Position numbers and translations under genes: made by a program. From Hafnia paralvei ATCC 29927 (GTDB lineage Bacteria > Pseudomonadota > Gammaproteobacteria > Enterobacterales > Enterobacteriaceae), in the NCBI RefSeq assembly GCF_001655005.1, contig NZ_LXET01000044.1:1-64000 (forward strand): DNA of 64,000 bases, given 5' to 3'. The notes under the pieces were generated by a model. That model saw only the letters and a list, made by a program, of their open reading frames with translations. It was not told the DNA's origin and did no database searches. Every line of letters starts with the position of its first letter. Positions within the stretch are counted from its first letter, which is position 1. Below, one piece after another: positions 51,636-60,946 of the stretch.

Positions 51636-54047
51636 ATGCTGAAGTGGAACGCTTGCTCAATGCTAAAAATGCTGAAAATCTCCACGGTGCTGTCGCTATT
51701 GCTGATGTTCCCCATCATCAGTATTGCCGCCAACAGCACTGTTCCTCAGGCCACTACGGCGACGCAATCTGACAGCGGATTTTTGCAGAAAAAACTTGAT
51801 GCTATTAAGCAACAGGTTGCCAACTCGCAAAACGAAAAAACGTTGAGTCTGCTCAACACCGAAACGCTCCAGCTTGTTGAGGAAGCGCAAACTAAGCTCG
51901 CCGAACTTACGCCGCAAATTACTCAAATACAGGCGCAACTCGATGTGCTAGGCCCTCCGGCGCCTAATGAAACCGCAGAGGTCACCCAACAGCGAAAAAC
52001 ATTAAACCGCGCTAAGACGCTGCTAGATAAGCAAATCGATCAGGCCGATGCCGTCAAAACCAACGCGACTAATCTCTCGACCCAGATCAATAATCTGCGC
52101 CGCTCTGCCCTGAAATCTCAAATTGCACTTAACTCCGGCAGCGTACTTGGACAAAACTTTTGGCTACCGCTTATCTCGTCACAAAATCATGACCTCGCCA
52201 AATTCAGTAATTTCCAACAACAAATCGTCGATGCCTGGGATGACGCGTGGTCACCCGACTGGAATACAGGCTCCGCCTTTTATCTGTTGCTCGCGCTAGC
52301 GTTCGGCATAGGTAGCCAAGTGATTCTCGATAAACCACTGAGCGCCATGATGCAACGTTGGCTGCCCGAAGGTCGCCTGCGCCGCAGCGTACTGGCCTTC
52401 AGCACGACGCTACTCACTGCGCTATGCTTGGGGATCGGTGCACATTTCCTGTGCTATATTTTTATTCGCCAACCCGATACTGCCCCCGAACTGTTAGAGT
52501 TTACCCAAACACTGGTCAGGCTTACGGTATTCTCCAGCCTGATCGCGGGGCTTGGTAAAGCGCTGCTGTCTAATCGCCATCCATCATGGCGGTTGCCAAA
52601 CATCTCCGACACGGCAGCAAAAAAACTGGCGCCCTTCCCGCCGCTCATTGCGTCAACCATTTTTGTTTTTAGCATTCTAGAACAGCTGAATAATCTCGTC
52701 GGCTCAAGTATTGCAGCCACCGTTTTCTGTAGTGGTTTACTGGCTTTATTTGTTGCGCTGATTGCCATCACAATGTCAGTACGCGTCACGCACCTGCGCC
52801 ATGCCAATGCAGCAAATAACGAACAGACCGTAGTGCGCTCAGCCTTAGCCGGTTTTATTCATCTCGCAATTAGCGCAACCTCGTTCTCCATCATAATTTC
52901 CCTGCTAACAGGGTATATCCTGTTAGCGCGCTTTCTTACTTACGAACTTATTTGGGTATGGCTAGTTCTCGCAAGCCTGTATCTGCTTATTCACCTAATG
53001 ACTGACCTCTGCGACAGCATTTTTATGCCTAACAGTCGTTCAGGAAAAATTCTGAAAAGTACGCTTAGCCTTAGCGACCGCCACCTCTCTTTAGCCTCTA
53101 CGCTGCTTTCAGCCATCGGCAAAACCATGTTGGTTCTGCTCGCCATTGTTGCTTTGCTCAGCGGCACCTATGGCACCACCACGCCAATGGCGCTTCTGCA
53201 AAAAGTCGTCGAAATTTGGGGAGGAAAGGGACTGGGGGGCTTTACGATTATCCCGGCTCATGCCCTGAACGCAGTGCTCTGCTTGGTGATTGGGTGGTAT
53301 ATTTTACGCTCAGCGCGCCGCTGGTTGGATAATGACTTCCTGCCAAAAACCATGATGGATCGCGGCATGCGCGCTTCGCTGGTCACGCTATTCACCAACG
53401 TTGGTTATGTCCTGATTATCTTACTGACCCTGTCCACACTGGGTATAGAGTGGAATCGTCTGGCATGGATCGTCAGCGCCCTGTCGGTAGGTATTGGTTT
53501 TGGCCTGCAAGAAATTGTGAAAAACTTTATTTCAGGGCTCATTTTGTTGACAGAACGCCCCGTAAAAGTCGGTGATTTGATCAGTATCAGCGGCGTTGAA
53601 GGCGATATTCGTCGTATTAACGTTCGTGCTACGGAAATTCAGCTGAGTGACCGCTCTACCGTGATTGTGCCAAACTCACAGCTGATATCCCAAAACGTAC
53701 GCAATGCGACTATGGGTAACGCCCAAGGTGTTGTCACCATCGCCCTCACGTTCCCTCTAGACATCGACCCAGAGCAAACGCGCACCTTGCTGTTGGATGC
53801 TTATCTACAACATGCGGCCATTCAGAGTGCGCCAGCGCCTTCGGTGAGTTTTAAAGAGTTAGGCCCAAATGGTATTGTCCTCAGCGTAACGGGTTACGTC
53901 GCCAGCCCACGCGTCGTGAGCGGCACAAAAAGTGATTTGCTGTATGAGATTTTGAAAAGATTAAGAGCGGCGGGGATCAGTCTGAGCCAAAGCCAAACGA
54001 TGGTGATTGAGAGAGTACCTGCGGCGAACAAAGAGGTGTCAGAGTAA
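51636..54047 (+). CDS. MscS-family mechanosensitive channel with DUF3772 domain
   Basis: An 803-residue inner-membrane channel. It has a signal peptide (to about SIAA), a periplasmic helical DUF3772 domain (about 35-150, rich in Gln/Leu heptads), about ten membrane helices and a C-terminal MscS pore and beta domain (LSVGIGFGLQEIVKNFISGLI, then VKVGDLISI and VIVPNSQLIS). It is a large MscS homologue related to YbiO/MscK-type channels that relieve hypo-osmotic stress. Several in-frame ATGs (51636, 51660, 51669) are possible starts. It lies 145 bp after the efflux gene on the same strand. Confidence 0.85.
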   Translation: MLKWNACSMLKMLKISTVLSLLLMFPIISIAANSTVPQATTATQSDSGFLQKKLDAIKQQVANSQNEKTLSLLNTETLQLVEEAQTKLAELTPQITQIQAQLDVLGPPAPNETAEVTQQRKTLNRAKTLLDKQIDQADAVKTNATNLSTQINNLRRSALKSQIALNSGSVLGQNFWLPLISSQNHDLAKFSNFQQQIVDAWDDAWSPDWNTGSAFYLLLALAFGIGSQVILDKPLSAMMQRWLPEGRLRRSVLAFSTTLLTALCLGIGAHFLCYIFIRQPDTAPELLEFTQTLVRLTVFSSLIAGLGKALLSNRHPSWRLPNISDTAAKKLAPFPPLIASTIFVFSILEQLNNLVGSSIAATVFCSGLLALFVALIAITMSVRVTHLRHANAANNEQTVVRSALAGFIHLAISATSFSIIISLLTGYILLARFLTYELIWVWLVLASLYLLIHLMTDLCDSIFMPNSRSGKILKSTLSLSDRHLSLASTLLSAIGKTMLVLLAIVALLSGTYGTTTPMALLQKVVEIWGGKGLGGFTIIPAHALNAVLCLVIGWYILRSARRWLDNDFLPKTMMDRGMRASLVTLFTNVGYVLIILLTLSTLGIEWNRLAWIVSALSVGIGFGLQEIVKNFISGLILLTERPVKVGDLISISGVEGDIRRINVRATEIQLSDRSTVIVPNSQLISQNVRNATMGNAQGVVTIALTFPLDIDPEQTRTLLLDAYLQHAAIQSAPAPSVSFKELGPNGIVLSVTGYVASPRVVSGTKSDLLYEILKRLRAAGISLSQSQTMVIERVPAANKEVSE

Positions 54048-54052
54048 AAACT

Positions 54053-54083
54053 CCAGTAGCGTCATGCGATATGGCGCTACCGG
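54053..54083. terminator. hairpin between mscS-like gene and vasL
   Basis: Imperfect inverted repeat built on GTAGCG (54056-54061) and CGCTAC (54075-54080), with extra pairing inside and outside, between convergent stops. A T-tract is weak in both directions. Confidence 0.4.
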
Positions 54084-54092
54084 AAAGTGAAG

Positions 54093-55457
54093 TTATTCTG
54101 TTTTTGATTCAGTGAGTAACATATAGCGGCTTTGTAATTGTTTAAACCGATTATCGATTTGCATCATCAATGCCGGAGCAACTTTTCCGGCATTTTGCTG
54201 TTCAGCCAACTGCCGTAACAGCTCTTCCAGCGGCGGCGATTTCGCTAACGGCTGCTGAATAGCAAACACCGAGGATTTCAGCTCTGACACGGTAATGTAT
54301 TTACCTCGCTGTTCATCTAACCCATTCAGTTTGTTTGCCAGCTGCTGTAAACGCGTTTGTGCCAAATTCCAATCATTTAGGGTCTCATTGGAAGCCGCCT
54401 GAGCATTTAAGCTCAGTTGCCATTTAGCCGCGAGTTGCTCAACCGCCGGAATTTTTGGCCACAGCGTTTGTGCCTGCTTCACTAACTGAGAGCCATAATT
54501 TAGCGGCCACATTGCAGGCAACTGCCTTAGACTGTCCAACTGTGTTTGCGTCGCAGCCAACATCTCATTGGTCAGCGTCGGGAGTTTGTCCGCCTTATCT
54601 GTTCGCAGCGAAGTTATCTGCTCTGCCGTTAACGTCTTCGGCAGAGGCTGCACCGTGGCCAGCAGCGTATTCAACACCGGCTCCTGATGCAGAGCATGCC
54701 ATCCCCATAACCCCGCGCAGCCCACCAGTGCCATACAAATCAGTCCAGCCACAAACCCTTGCCAGTGGCTTTTTTGAAGACCGCGTGGATTGTTTTCCAC
54801 TCGCATGACGACAGGCTTGGCCTCAGCTTGAACGACATAAACTAAAGGCGAATCGTCGCGTATTTCTGTCCCTGAGATATCCATCGTAGGCCGTGCGGCC
54901 AGCGTACTTCCCCCCTGCACGACATTATCACCGTCCAGATTCTCAAGCCGTAGCGCGGTGTTATGCATCAGATGATACAAACCATCCAACTGACTCAGAT
55001 GCTTCAGCTCCAAGCGGGCTAACACTTCACCTAAATGCTCTAACAGCGTCTCTGTTCGATAAATAAGGGCTAAGTCGCCGTACTTGAAAACATAGCCACG
55101 CAGTAACTGCTGTAAACGTGAAGCCAACCATCCCAGAATCTCCATTCGAGCATGAGTCTGCTGTGGCCAAAATACTGGCCATTGGTGGGTGAGTAACCCA
55201 TCCACGAGTACTAATCCCTCTTCAATACCCGCCATACCCGCACGATGTGCTCTGGCCAACGTGTAATAGGCGGTCGTTTGTAACTCGACGCCGTTTTGGC
55301 GGAATAACGCCAAACACAGCTGCTCTACTTTTTGCCAATCCACATCAGGACGAGCCGGATGCGTCAACTTGCCCAGTTCATCGCGTAGAGCGCTAAATTC
55401 GCTTAATGTGCGCGGATCGCCACCGGTGCGTAAATGCTGTTCGGAGAAGGAAGGCAT
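54093..55457 (-). CDS. VasL-type T6SS protein (TssA-like, membrane anchored)
   Basis: A 454-residue protein with an N-terminal ImpA_N domain (about 15-125, including HPARPDVDWQKVEQLC) and a single membrane helix at about 232-255 followed by a periplasmic or helical VasL domain. It is usual at the end of enterobacterial T6SS clusters and is thought to act with TssA in sheath assembly; its exact task is not settled. It is the last gene of the minus-strand tss run, 41 bp after tssE. Confidence 0.75.
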   Translation of the reverse strand: MPSFSEQHLRTGGDPRTLSEFSALRDELGKLTHPARPDVDWQKVEQLCLALFRQNGVELQTTAYYTLARAHRAGMAGIEEGLVLVDGLLTHQWPVFWPQQTHARMEILGWLASRLQQLLRGYVFKYGDLALIYRTETLLEHLGEVLARLELKHLSQLDGLYHLMHNTALRLENLDGDNVVQGGSTLAARPTMDISGTEIRDDSPLVYVVQAEAKPVVMRVENNPRGLQKSHWQGFVAGLICMALVGCAGLWGWHALHQEPVLNTLLATVQPLPKTLTAEQITSLRTDKADKLPTLTNEMLAATQTQLDSLRQLPAMWPLNYGSQLVKQAQTLWPKIPAVEQLAAKWQLSLNAQAASNETLNDWNLAQTRLQQLANKLNGLDEQRGKYITVSELKSSVFAIQQPLAKSPPLEELLRQLAEQQNAGKVAPALMMQIDNRFKQLQSRYMLLTESKTE

Positions 55458-55498
55458 GCTTAATTGAAACTCCGTAAGAAGAATTGTGATGATGAAAA

Positions 55499-55936
55499 CT
55501 AAGCGGAAACAAACTGCTGCTGTTTAAGATGACGCACCAAAACTTTGCCTTCTGGCGCAAACTCTGTGCCGTAACGCACCAAACCCACGTCTTTTAAATG
55601 AGCTTCAAGGGTATATTCCAGATGACCACTGCGCGTTTGCGGTAATAACGTAATAGCAAGGCTTTCGACGCGTGGTTCATACTTGAGTAACGTCGCCGAC
55701 AGCATTGACAGTAATCCATGAGCAGAACCAGGCATCCCTTGCAGAATTTGGCTCATGTCCGGTAATCCATAGTCAGGCAAGTGGGCCAGCGTACCGGCTC
55801 GGCTATTGAGAATACGCTGCATATTATCCAGCACGGACAGGATCACCTGGTCGCGTTCACTCACCAAATGGAGATCCAGTTCACCGCCAAAGTTCAGTGT
55901 CAGCATTTCATACAGCGAGGGATTCTGAGACGACAT
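55499..55936 (-). CDS. tssE: T6SS baseplate wedge protein TssE
   Basis: A 145-residue gp25-like protein. The family motif E-R (here SERDQVILSVLDNMQRILNSR, with the catalytic-site-derived Glu retained in the LHLVSERD region) and LPDYGLPDM are conserved. It forms part of the baseplate wedge with TssF and TssG. It starts 3 bp before the tssJ end gap, in the order tssF-tssG-tssJ-tssE. Confidence 0.88.
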   Translation of the reverse strand: MSSQNPSLYEMLTLNFGGELDLHLVSERDQVILSVLDNMQRILNSRAGTLAHLPDYGLPDMSQILQGMPGSAHGLLSMLSATLLKYEPRVESLAITLLPQTRSGHLEYTLEAHLKDVGLVRYGTEFAPEGKVLVRHLKQQQFVSA

Positions 55937-55939
55937 GGC

Positions 55940-56488
55940 TTAATCCTTAACCGGTTTCAGACTCAGGGCATTATTACCGAGCTCAATCACCCGAGGGTCA
56001 TCCGGCAACAGATCCTCACGATCAATCACCAAGCGCCAGCTGTTTTTCTGCGTATCAGGCATCCGGAACAGGCCAACCACCGCCACAAATTTGGCCTCTT
56101 TTTCCATTGGCATATTCAACAATGCCCCCGTACCCGGCTTCACCACGACTTCGCGCGAACTCAACAAATCGGCTTTCAGGCTGGCATCACCATCAACCAA
56201 CAAACTTTGATAATCCAGCTGTTCAAAGGCTTTGCTATCGCGCAACTGATAAACCCGTACCATGGTAGGCACCGATAATGCACTCATATCATTAGCGTCA
56301 GTGTTTAGCGCTTCGCGAGCATTGAAATCCAGATGAAGGGTTTTTATCTGCTTGTAGAATATCGATTTGGTTACTGAAACTGTTCCATCTGCAACGCTCT
56401 GCGTTAAACCACAGCCAGCCAGCAGCAGCGCCGACAACACCACGGCGCCGGCCTGAAATGAATGGGATTTAAAAGCGAAAATTGACAT
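55940..56488 (-). CDS. tssJ: T6SS outer-membrane lipoprotein TssJ
   Basis: A 182-residue lipoprotein with signal sequence and lipobox LLAGC. The mature domain is a transthyretin-like beta-sandwich that binds the TssM periplasmic tip. I took the ATG at 56488, which overlaps the tssG end by 20 bp and gives a normal lipoprotein signal; the longer reading adds about 34 residues of tssG-overlapping sequence. Confidence 0.88.
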   Translation of the reverse strand: MSIFAFKSHSFQAGAVVLSALLLAGCGLTQSVADGTVSVTKSIFYKQIKTLHLDFNAREALNTDANDMSALSVPTMVRVYQLRDSKAFEQLDYQSLLVDGDASLKADLLSSREVVVKPGTGALLNMPMEKEAKFVAVVGLFRMPDTQKNSWRLVIDREDLLPDDPRVIELGNNALSLKPVKD

Positions 56489-57554
56489 GCCTAACCTCTC
56501 TGTTCGCCGTATTCGGCTGTAATCCTTGGTAATGCCCCAAATTGACCGTGATCTCATCGGGTAATGCAAAGGCAGCAGACTGTGCCGCATGAAGGCCTAA
56601 CAAACCCGTTAACCCAAGCTGAACGTGTGTTTTTCCCAACACCGGTGGCGCTAGGAGAACGGTTGGCAACACTAACTTCAGTCGCGCATTGCAGCGCCAT
56701 CCCAGATAAACCCGCAACAACACCATTAAATCCGTATGTAGCTGCCCGCCCGGTAACCATCCTTTGGCTTCCTCCAAATCAGTGGTGTGCAGCGTTAGCA
56801 ACATCTGGGTATTCACATCAGTACCTGTTGCCCCCAATACCGCTCGCTGAGACAGATTCACGCGGTGCTTCGGGCCTAATCCGGCTGGTTTTTGCAACAC
56901 AATCTGCTGTCGGTCATGCGCGGTAACAATCGCGGTGGTTTTCGGCGCCAACAACCTCACCAGCGCCATAACGCCTTCCGCTGTCCGCGTTGGCAGACGC
57001 ATTACGCTCAGCAATGCCAAGAAGCGAGAAACTGGGGTGGCGATATGCGACGACGTTCCAGGGATACCTAAACCAATGAGTCCCAATAAGCACTGCGAGG
57101 TTTCATCAGTCCCACCCACTTGAAAGGTGGCCGGATAAGAATATTTACGCCAGATACGATAAAACTGGGTAAATATCCGGTGATTGAAAATATCCAGAAA
57201 GGCTTCTAACGCTTCATGCCCCTCTCTACCTTGCGCGATGTCGTCCAGATACGAGGTCGGTAGCGGTGAATCCACGCCGTACAAGCCTAAAAAGGTGGTT
57301 CGCACCGTCAATGGCCGTTCCGGATGTTCTTCATCTTGCTCTATCGCTTTCAGTTCGCTGACGGGAAATCCCATCCCAGGATGCGGTCGAAAGCGCACCG
57401 GATCGTCATGCGGGCTCGCGGTGCTGCCCAGCGCAGGTTTTTCGGGTGCCACACGCTCTAACAACTGACAGAAACGGTATACGTTCACCTCTGACATGCG
57501 CCCTTGCAGCGCCGTGATTAGCCTGGAATGCGCTGACTGTGATTCTCTTTCCAT
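56469..57554 (-). CDS. tssG: T6SS baseplate protein TssG
   Basis: A 361-residue TssG (VasB/ImpH family) protein. The family features FCQLLERVAP, RFRPHPGMGFP and the THVQLGLTGLLGLHA ending are conserved. It forms the TssK-binding baseplate wedge with TssF and TssE. The start ATG at 57554 lies inside the end of tssF; ATGs at 57563 and 57497 are alternatives. Confidence 0.92.
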   Translation of the reverse strand: MERESQSAHSRLITALQGRMSEVNVYRFCQLLERVAPEKPALGSTASPHDDPVRFRPHPGMGFPVSELKAIEQDEEHPERPLTVRTTFLGLYGVDSPLPTSYLDDIAQGREGHEALEAFLDIFNHRIFTQFYRIWRKYSYPATFQVGGTDETSQCLLGLIGLGIPGTSSHIATPVSRFLALLSVMRLPTRTAEGVMALVRLLAPKTTAIVTAHDRQQIVLQKPAGLGPKHRVNLSQRAVLGATGTDVNTQMLLTLHTTDLEEAKGWLPGGQLHTDLMVLLRVYLGWRCNARLKLVLPTVLLAPPVLGKTHVQLGLTGLLGLHAAQSAAFALPDEITVNLGHYQGLQPNTANREVRHVNFRF

Positions 57555-59281
57555 TGCAGACATTTCCCTGAAGGTTGCAGTATCAACGTAAGCTGGTTAA
57601 ACAAATGAATATCGGCATACAGCGCAAAAAACCGGCTCAGCATTTCGCCAAATAGGCTGATATCCCCCTCGCCGGAAAATCCGTTGCTATCTAACGTCAC
57701 TTCAATATCGACCCCTCGTAGCAAAAAGCCTTTTTCAAAACGCTGAATCAGGTGATGCTTCACATCGACAATCGCCGCTAAACGACGGCGGTTTAGTTCA
57801 TCACCGGTCCAATCATAGAGAGAAAGCGTGCCACGCAGCACTTCAGCGTTGTCCATCATCGGCAAAAAATTCGACCCAAGATGACTCAGCACACGCCAGT
57901 GAAAACGGTCACGGGTTGGCGGATAGCACGGCATGGTCGGCGCACACAGATTACGCACCGACAGCTTGGTTTGTGTCGACTGCACCACCGTATCCAGCAG
58001 CGTGCTTTGCAATGCCTTACGCGGTAGCTGGCCGTTAGTGCCGGTCAGGCTCAGGGAAAGATTCTCTTCCGCCAACAGTTTGTCGCTGTCAAATGCTTCA
58101 CCGCCGAGGATCAGCCACGTATCGTGTAACCCCGATGCACCGCGTTTGACGCGGGTATGAAAATAACGCTCCGGTGCGTCGTAGCGCATCATGCCGCCTT
58201 TGTGTCGGAAGCTACTGAACGGAACGTAGGTTTGGTGTCCGGTGTGCTTAGAAGAAACCACGCTATCGACCGAATAGATCTCGGTATGACCATCCTGCAA
58301 TCGCATCGGACGCAAGAGATAATCCGTTTCTAACGGGGAAAGGCGTAGCGGATCGGCCTCTAACGGAAACAGGTTAATCACCGGTATACAGTGCAGGCGT
58401 AGATTTTCCGCATCAAACGGCATGTCATACGGCCAGAGTTCGCTAAGCACCACGTCGATTTCAAACCACGGCAGCGACGATGGCCGTTCAATATGCTCAA
58501 GACCGTTCAACGCCACGAACATAAATTTCTGACGGAAGGTAAAAAACTCCAGCAGCAATTGATAACCGCTAAATGCACTCTCCCCCTTCGGCCACAGCCC
58601 ATCTTGTTCACCGAAGCCGAGCGGAGAAAAATAGCCTTCCATACGCCGCCGGTCTGTTTGCCCCGGCAAACGCAGATACATTGCCTGCATTTGTAGCGTA
58701 AGCGCCTGATGCAATGCGCTAGCAATCGGGCTGTCCGCATTCAGGTAAATCGGCAAACGGCTCAAATCAATCTGCCCCCAATCGGCAAGCTCGCTGCACT
58801 CAAAGCGCAGACGGATAACCGAGCGCCCATCCGGTTCGGTATCCAGCGTCACTTTAGCCAGATTTAACGGCAGGAGTTCGAGATCCTGTGTGGTGCTGTA
58901 GCGGCAACGCGTTTTCTGCTGACCGACGGGTTGAGACATCACTTCAAAACCACGAGCGACCCGTTCACTGTGTTTCATCTGTGACCAGTCAGGTTCAAGC
59001 TCCACGATGGAAAGCGAAGGAATGGTGCGTAAATAGTGCGGCCACAGCAGACTGACAAGACCTTCGGTTAGCTCAGGCAGATCGTCGTCAAGCTTTTCAC
59101 GCAATCGCCCCATTAAAAAAGCAAAACCTTCAAACAGGCGCTCAACATAGGGATCCCGCGCGCCCACTTTATCCAGATTAAGCATGGCGGCACGATCGGG
59201 ATGCGCTTCGGCAAATTCTTTACCGGCTTCACGTAGGTAGCGCATTTCTGCTTCAAAATAGCGCAGAGTTAAGTCATCCAT
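57518..59281 (-). CDS. tssF: T6SS baseplate protein TssF
   Basis: A 587-residue TssF (VasA/ImpG) protein with the classic N-terminus (LRYFEAEMRYLREAGKEFA, then AHPDRAAMLN) and PYVERLFEGFAFL segment. It is the core wedge component with TssG. It lies 66 bp after tssA and overlaps tssG, consistent with one operon. Confidence 0.95.
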   Translation of the reverse strand: MDDLTLRYFEAEMRYLREAGKEFAEAHPDRAAMLNLDKVGARDPYVERLFEGFAFLMGRLREKLDDDLPELTEGLVSLLWPHYLRTIPSLSIVELEPDWSQMKHSERVARGFEVMSQPVGQQKTRCRYSTTQDLELLPLNLAKVTLDTEPDGRSVIRLRFECSELADWGQIDLSRLPIYLNADSPIASALHQALTLQMQAMYLRLPGQTDRRRMEGYFSPLGFGEQDGLWPKGESAFSGYQLLLEFFTFRQKFMFVALNGLEHIERPSSLPWFEIDVVLSELWPYDMPFDAENLRLHCIPVINLFPLEADPLRLSPLETDYLLRPMRLQDGHTEIYSVDSVVSSKHTGHQTYVPFSSFRHKGGMMRYDAPERYFHTRVKRGASGLHDTWLILGGEAFDSDKLLAEENLSLSLTGTNGQLPRKALQSTLLDTVVQSTQTKLSVRNLCAPTMPCYPPTRDRFHWRVLSHLGSNFLPMMDNAEVLRGTLSLYDWTGDELNRRRLAAIVDVKHHLIQRFEKGFLLRGVDIEVTLDSNGFSGEGDISLFGEMLSRFFALYADIHLFNQLTLILQPSGKCLQWKENHSQRIPG

Positions 59282-59347
59282 GCGAATTGTGTTCTCATGA
59301 GAAAGGTTAAAAAAACGAAGTAAAAATGGGGAGTATTAAAGCAGTGA

Positions 59348-60946
59348 TTACCCGCAAAGCACCGCGGCTCTAACCGGATCGATATTCACTAATCCTGCCA
59401 GCAACGTATCCATTCGTCGGGCTAGTGCGGCTTTATCGCTATCGTTACGCTGCGACTTCAAACGCAAAAGTTTGAGCAAGCGTGCTTTTACTTCAAAACT
59501 GAGCGCAGGTTCCCATTCAGCCAACGTAAGCTGGGCTGGATTCAGATCCAATTCGGCCAGCAAATGCAGCGCCATTTCATTTTTGCCGTACTGTTCAGCA
59601 ACCCGCGCCATTAGCAAACGCAGCAACCAGCGATTACGCGGTGTATGCATTCCCGGACGCGTACTTAACCACGTAAGCGCAGCCTCAACGCCGCCGCTGT
59701 CGGCCTGCGCCAAGGCTTCCCCCTCCAGCGCCAGCACGTCATCGTCCCCCTGTGGCTGAGTGGTCGTCGGAGGGGCAGTCCACTGCTCATGATTACCGCT
59801 GACATGCTGTGCGATCCAGTTACGCGTAACCTCATCGGCAAACGGTGTTCCATCGTTGTAGGTCATCTCCTCCAGCCCCGGCAGACGTTCTAAAAACATA
59901 CCTAAATCACGCTTTACAATATCAGCCCAAGCATCATACGGATGCCCTTGCTTGCTAAGGCTCTGGCAGGCATACCACTGTAAATCCAACCAAAAATGAT
60001 TGACGCCTTCGGCATACATGCGTTCAACCTGCTCTAACAGCTCATTCCAACTTTGCTGCATATAGAGACGCTTCAACTGTGCCCGATTATCAGCTCGTGG
60101 CGGGGCCAAACGGGTATTTCCCGATGCATCCTGCGGTGGCAACTGGTGCACAGTGTCCCAGCGCAGGCTTTTCATGAGGCGACTGCTTGAAAGCCACCCT
60201 TGCGGCTGATCGCGCAGATAACGCGCCAACTCACGCGCCTGATCGAGCAAATCTCGCCCTGACTGAATGTGTTTCAGCGTAGGCAATCCGGCAGAAGAGG
60301 TATTGCCGTGCTCTTCTTTCATTCCTAACGGCGCACTGTTTTGCGGCACAACCGCATCCAAACCACCAGACTGCGCTAAGCGCACGTCCAGAGCCGAATA
60401 AAGCGCGCCGAGTGCTGGTCGCTCTCCTTCGGGCCAAGCCTGCATGGCACTGTCTAACAGTGCTAATGCGGCAACCGTGCGCTCTACGTCAGCCTTAACC
60501 ACTTCGGGATAACGTGACAAACTATCTAGCACCTTACCGCTCGCTAGCCACTCCATCGCCATTTTTCGGCTATGGGCTCGCTGCGGCAGTACAGAGTCAC
60601 TAAAGCGGGAAACCATCCCCGCCAACAGCGTTAAACCATCGGCTAACCCCGGTTCCCCATCGCGATGCAATCGCGCCCACAGGTAATACGTCACCACTCG
60701 GACATCTTTGCAGACCGTAGTCAGCAACTTTTCCGCTAGTTGGCAAACGAGATCGGTATCCGCACCCGATAACCGGTTAACCTCTTCGCGCATACGCTGG
60801 AAATCGTCGTCGTAGCCCGGATCTTCTCCGGCGGGAGCATCGGCGCGAATCGGCAGCAACCACTTGTCCCACAAAGCAACCTGCTCGCCCGCTAGCGCCA
60901 AAGCATCACGCCCATTCATACTGGCGGTAATCAGTCCCTGAAGCAT
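59348..60946 (-). CDS. tssA: T6SS protein TssA (ImpA_N/VasJ type)
   Basis: A 532-residue TssA of the long type: an N-terminal ImpA_N domain (about 28-160, GEDPGYDDDFQRMREEVNRL) and a C-terminal VasJ region. TssA primes and caps growing tail sheaths. The start overlaps the tssM stop by one base, so it is probably coupled. Confidence 0.85.
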   Translation of the reverse strand: MLQGLITASMNGRDALALAGEQVALWDKWLLPIRADAPAGEDPGYDDDFQRMREEVNRLSGADTDLVCQLAEKLLTTVCKDVRVVTYYLWARLHRDGEPGLADGLTLLAGMVSRFSDSVLPQRAHSRKMAMEWLASGKVLDSLSRYPEVVKADVERTVAALALLDSAMQAWPEGERPALGALYSALDVRLAQSGGLDAVVPQNSAPLGMKEEHGNTSSAGLPTLKHIQSGRDLLDQARELARYLRDQPQGWLSSSRLMKSLRWDTVHQLPPQDASGNTRLAPPRADNRAQLKRLYMQQSWNELLEQVERMYAEGVNHFWLDLQWYACQSLSKQGHPYDAWADIVKRDLGMFLERLPGLEEMTYNDGTPFADEVTRNWIAQHVSGNHEQWTAPPTTTQPQGDDDVLALEGEALAQADSGGVEAALTWLSTRPGMHTPRNRWLLRLLMARVAEQYGKNEMALHLLAELDLNPAQLTLAEWEPALSFEVKARLLKLLRLKSQRNDSDKAALARRMDTLLAGLVNIDPVRAAVLCG

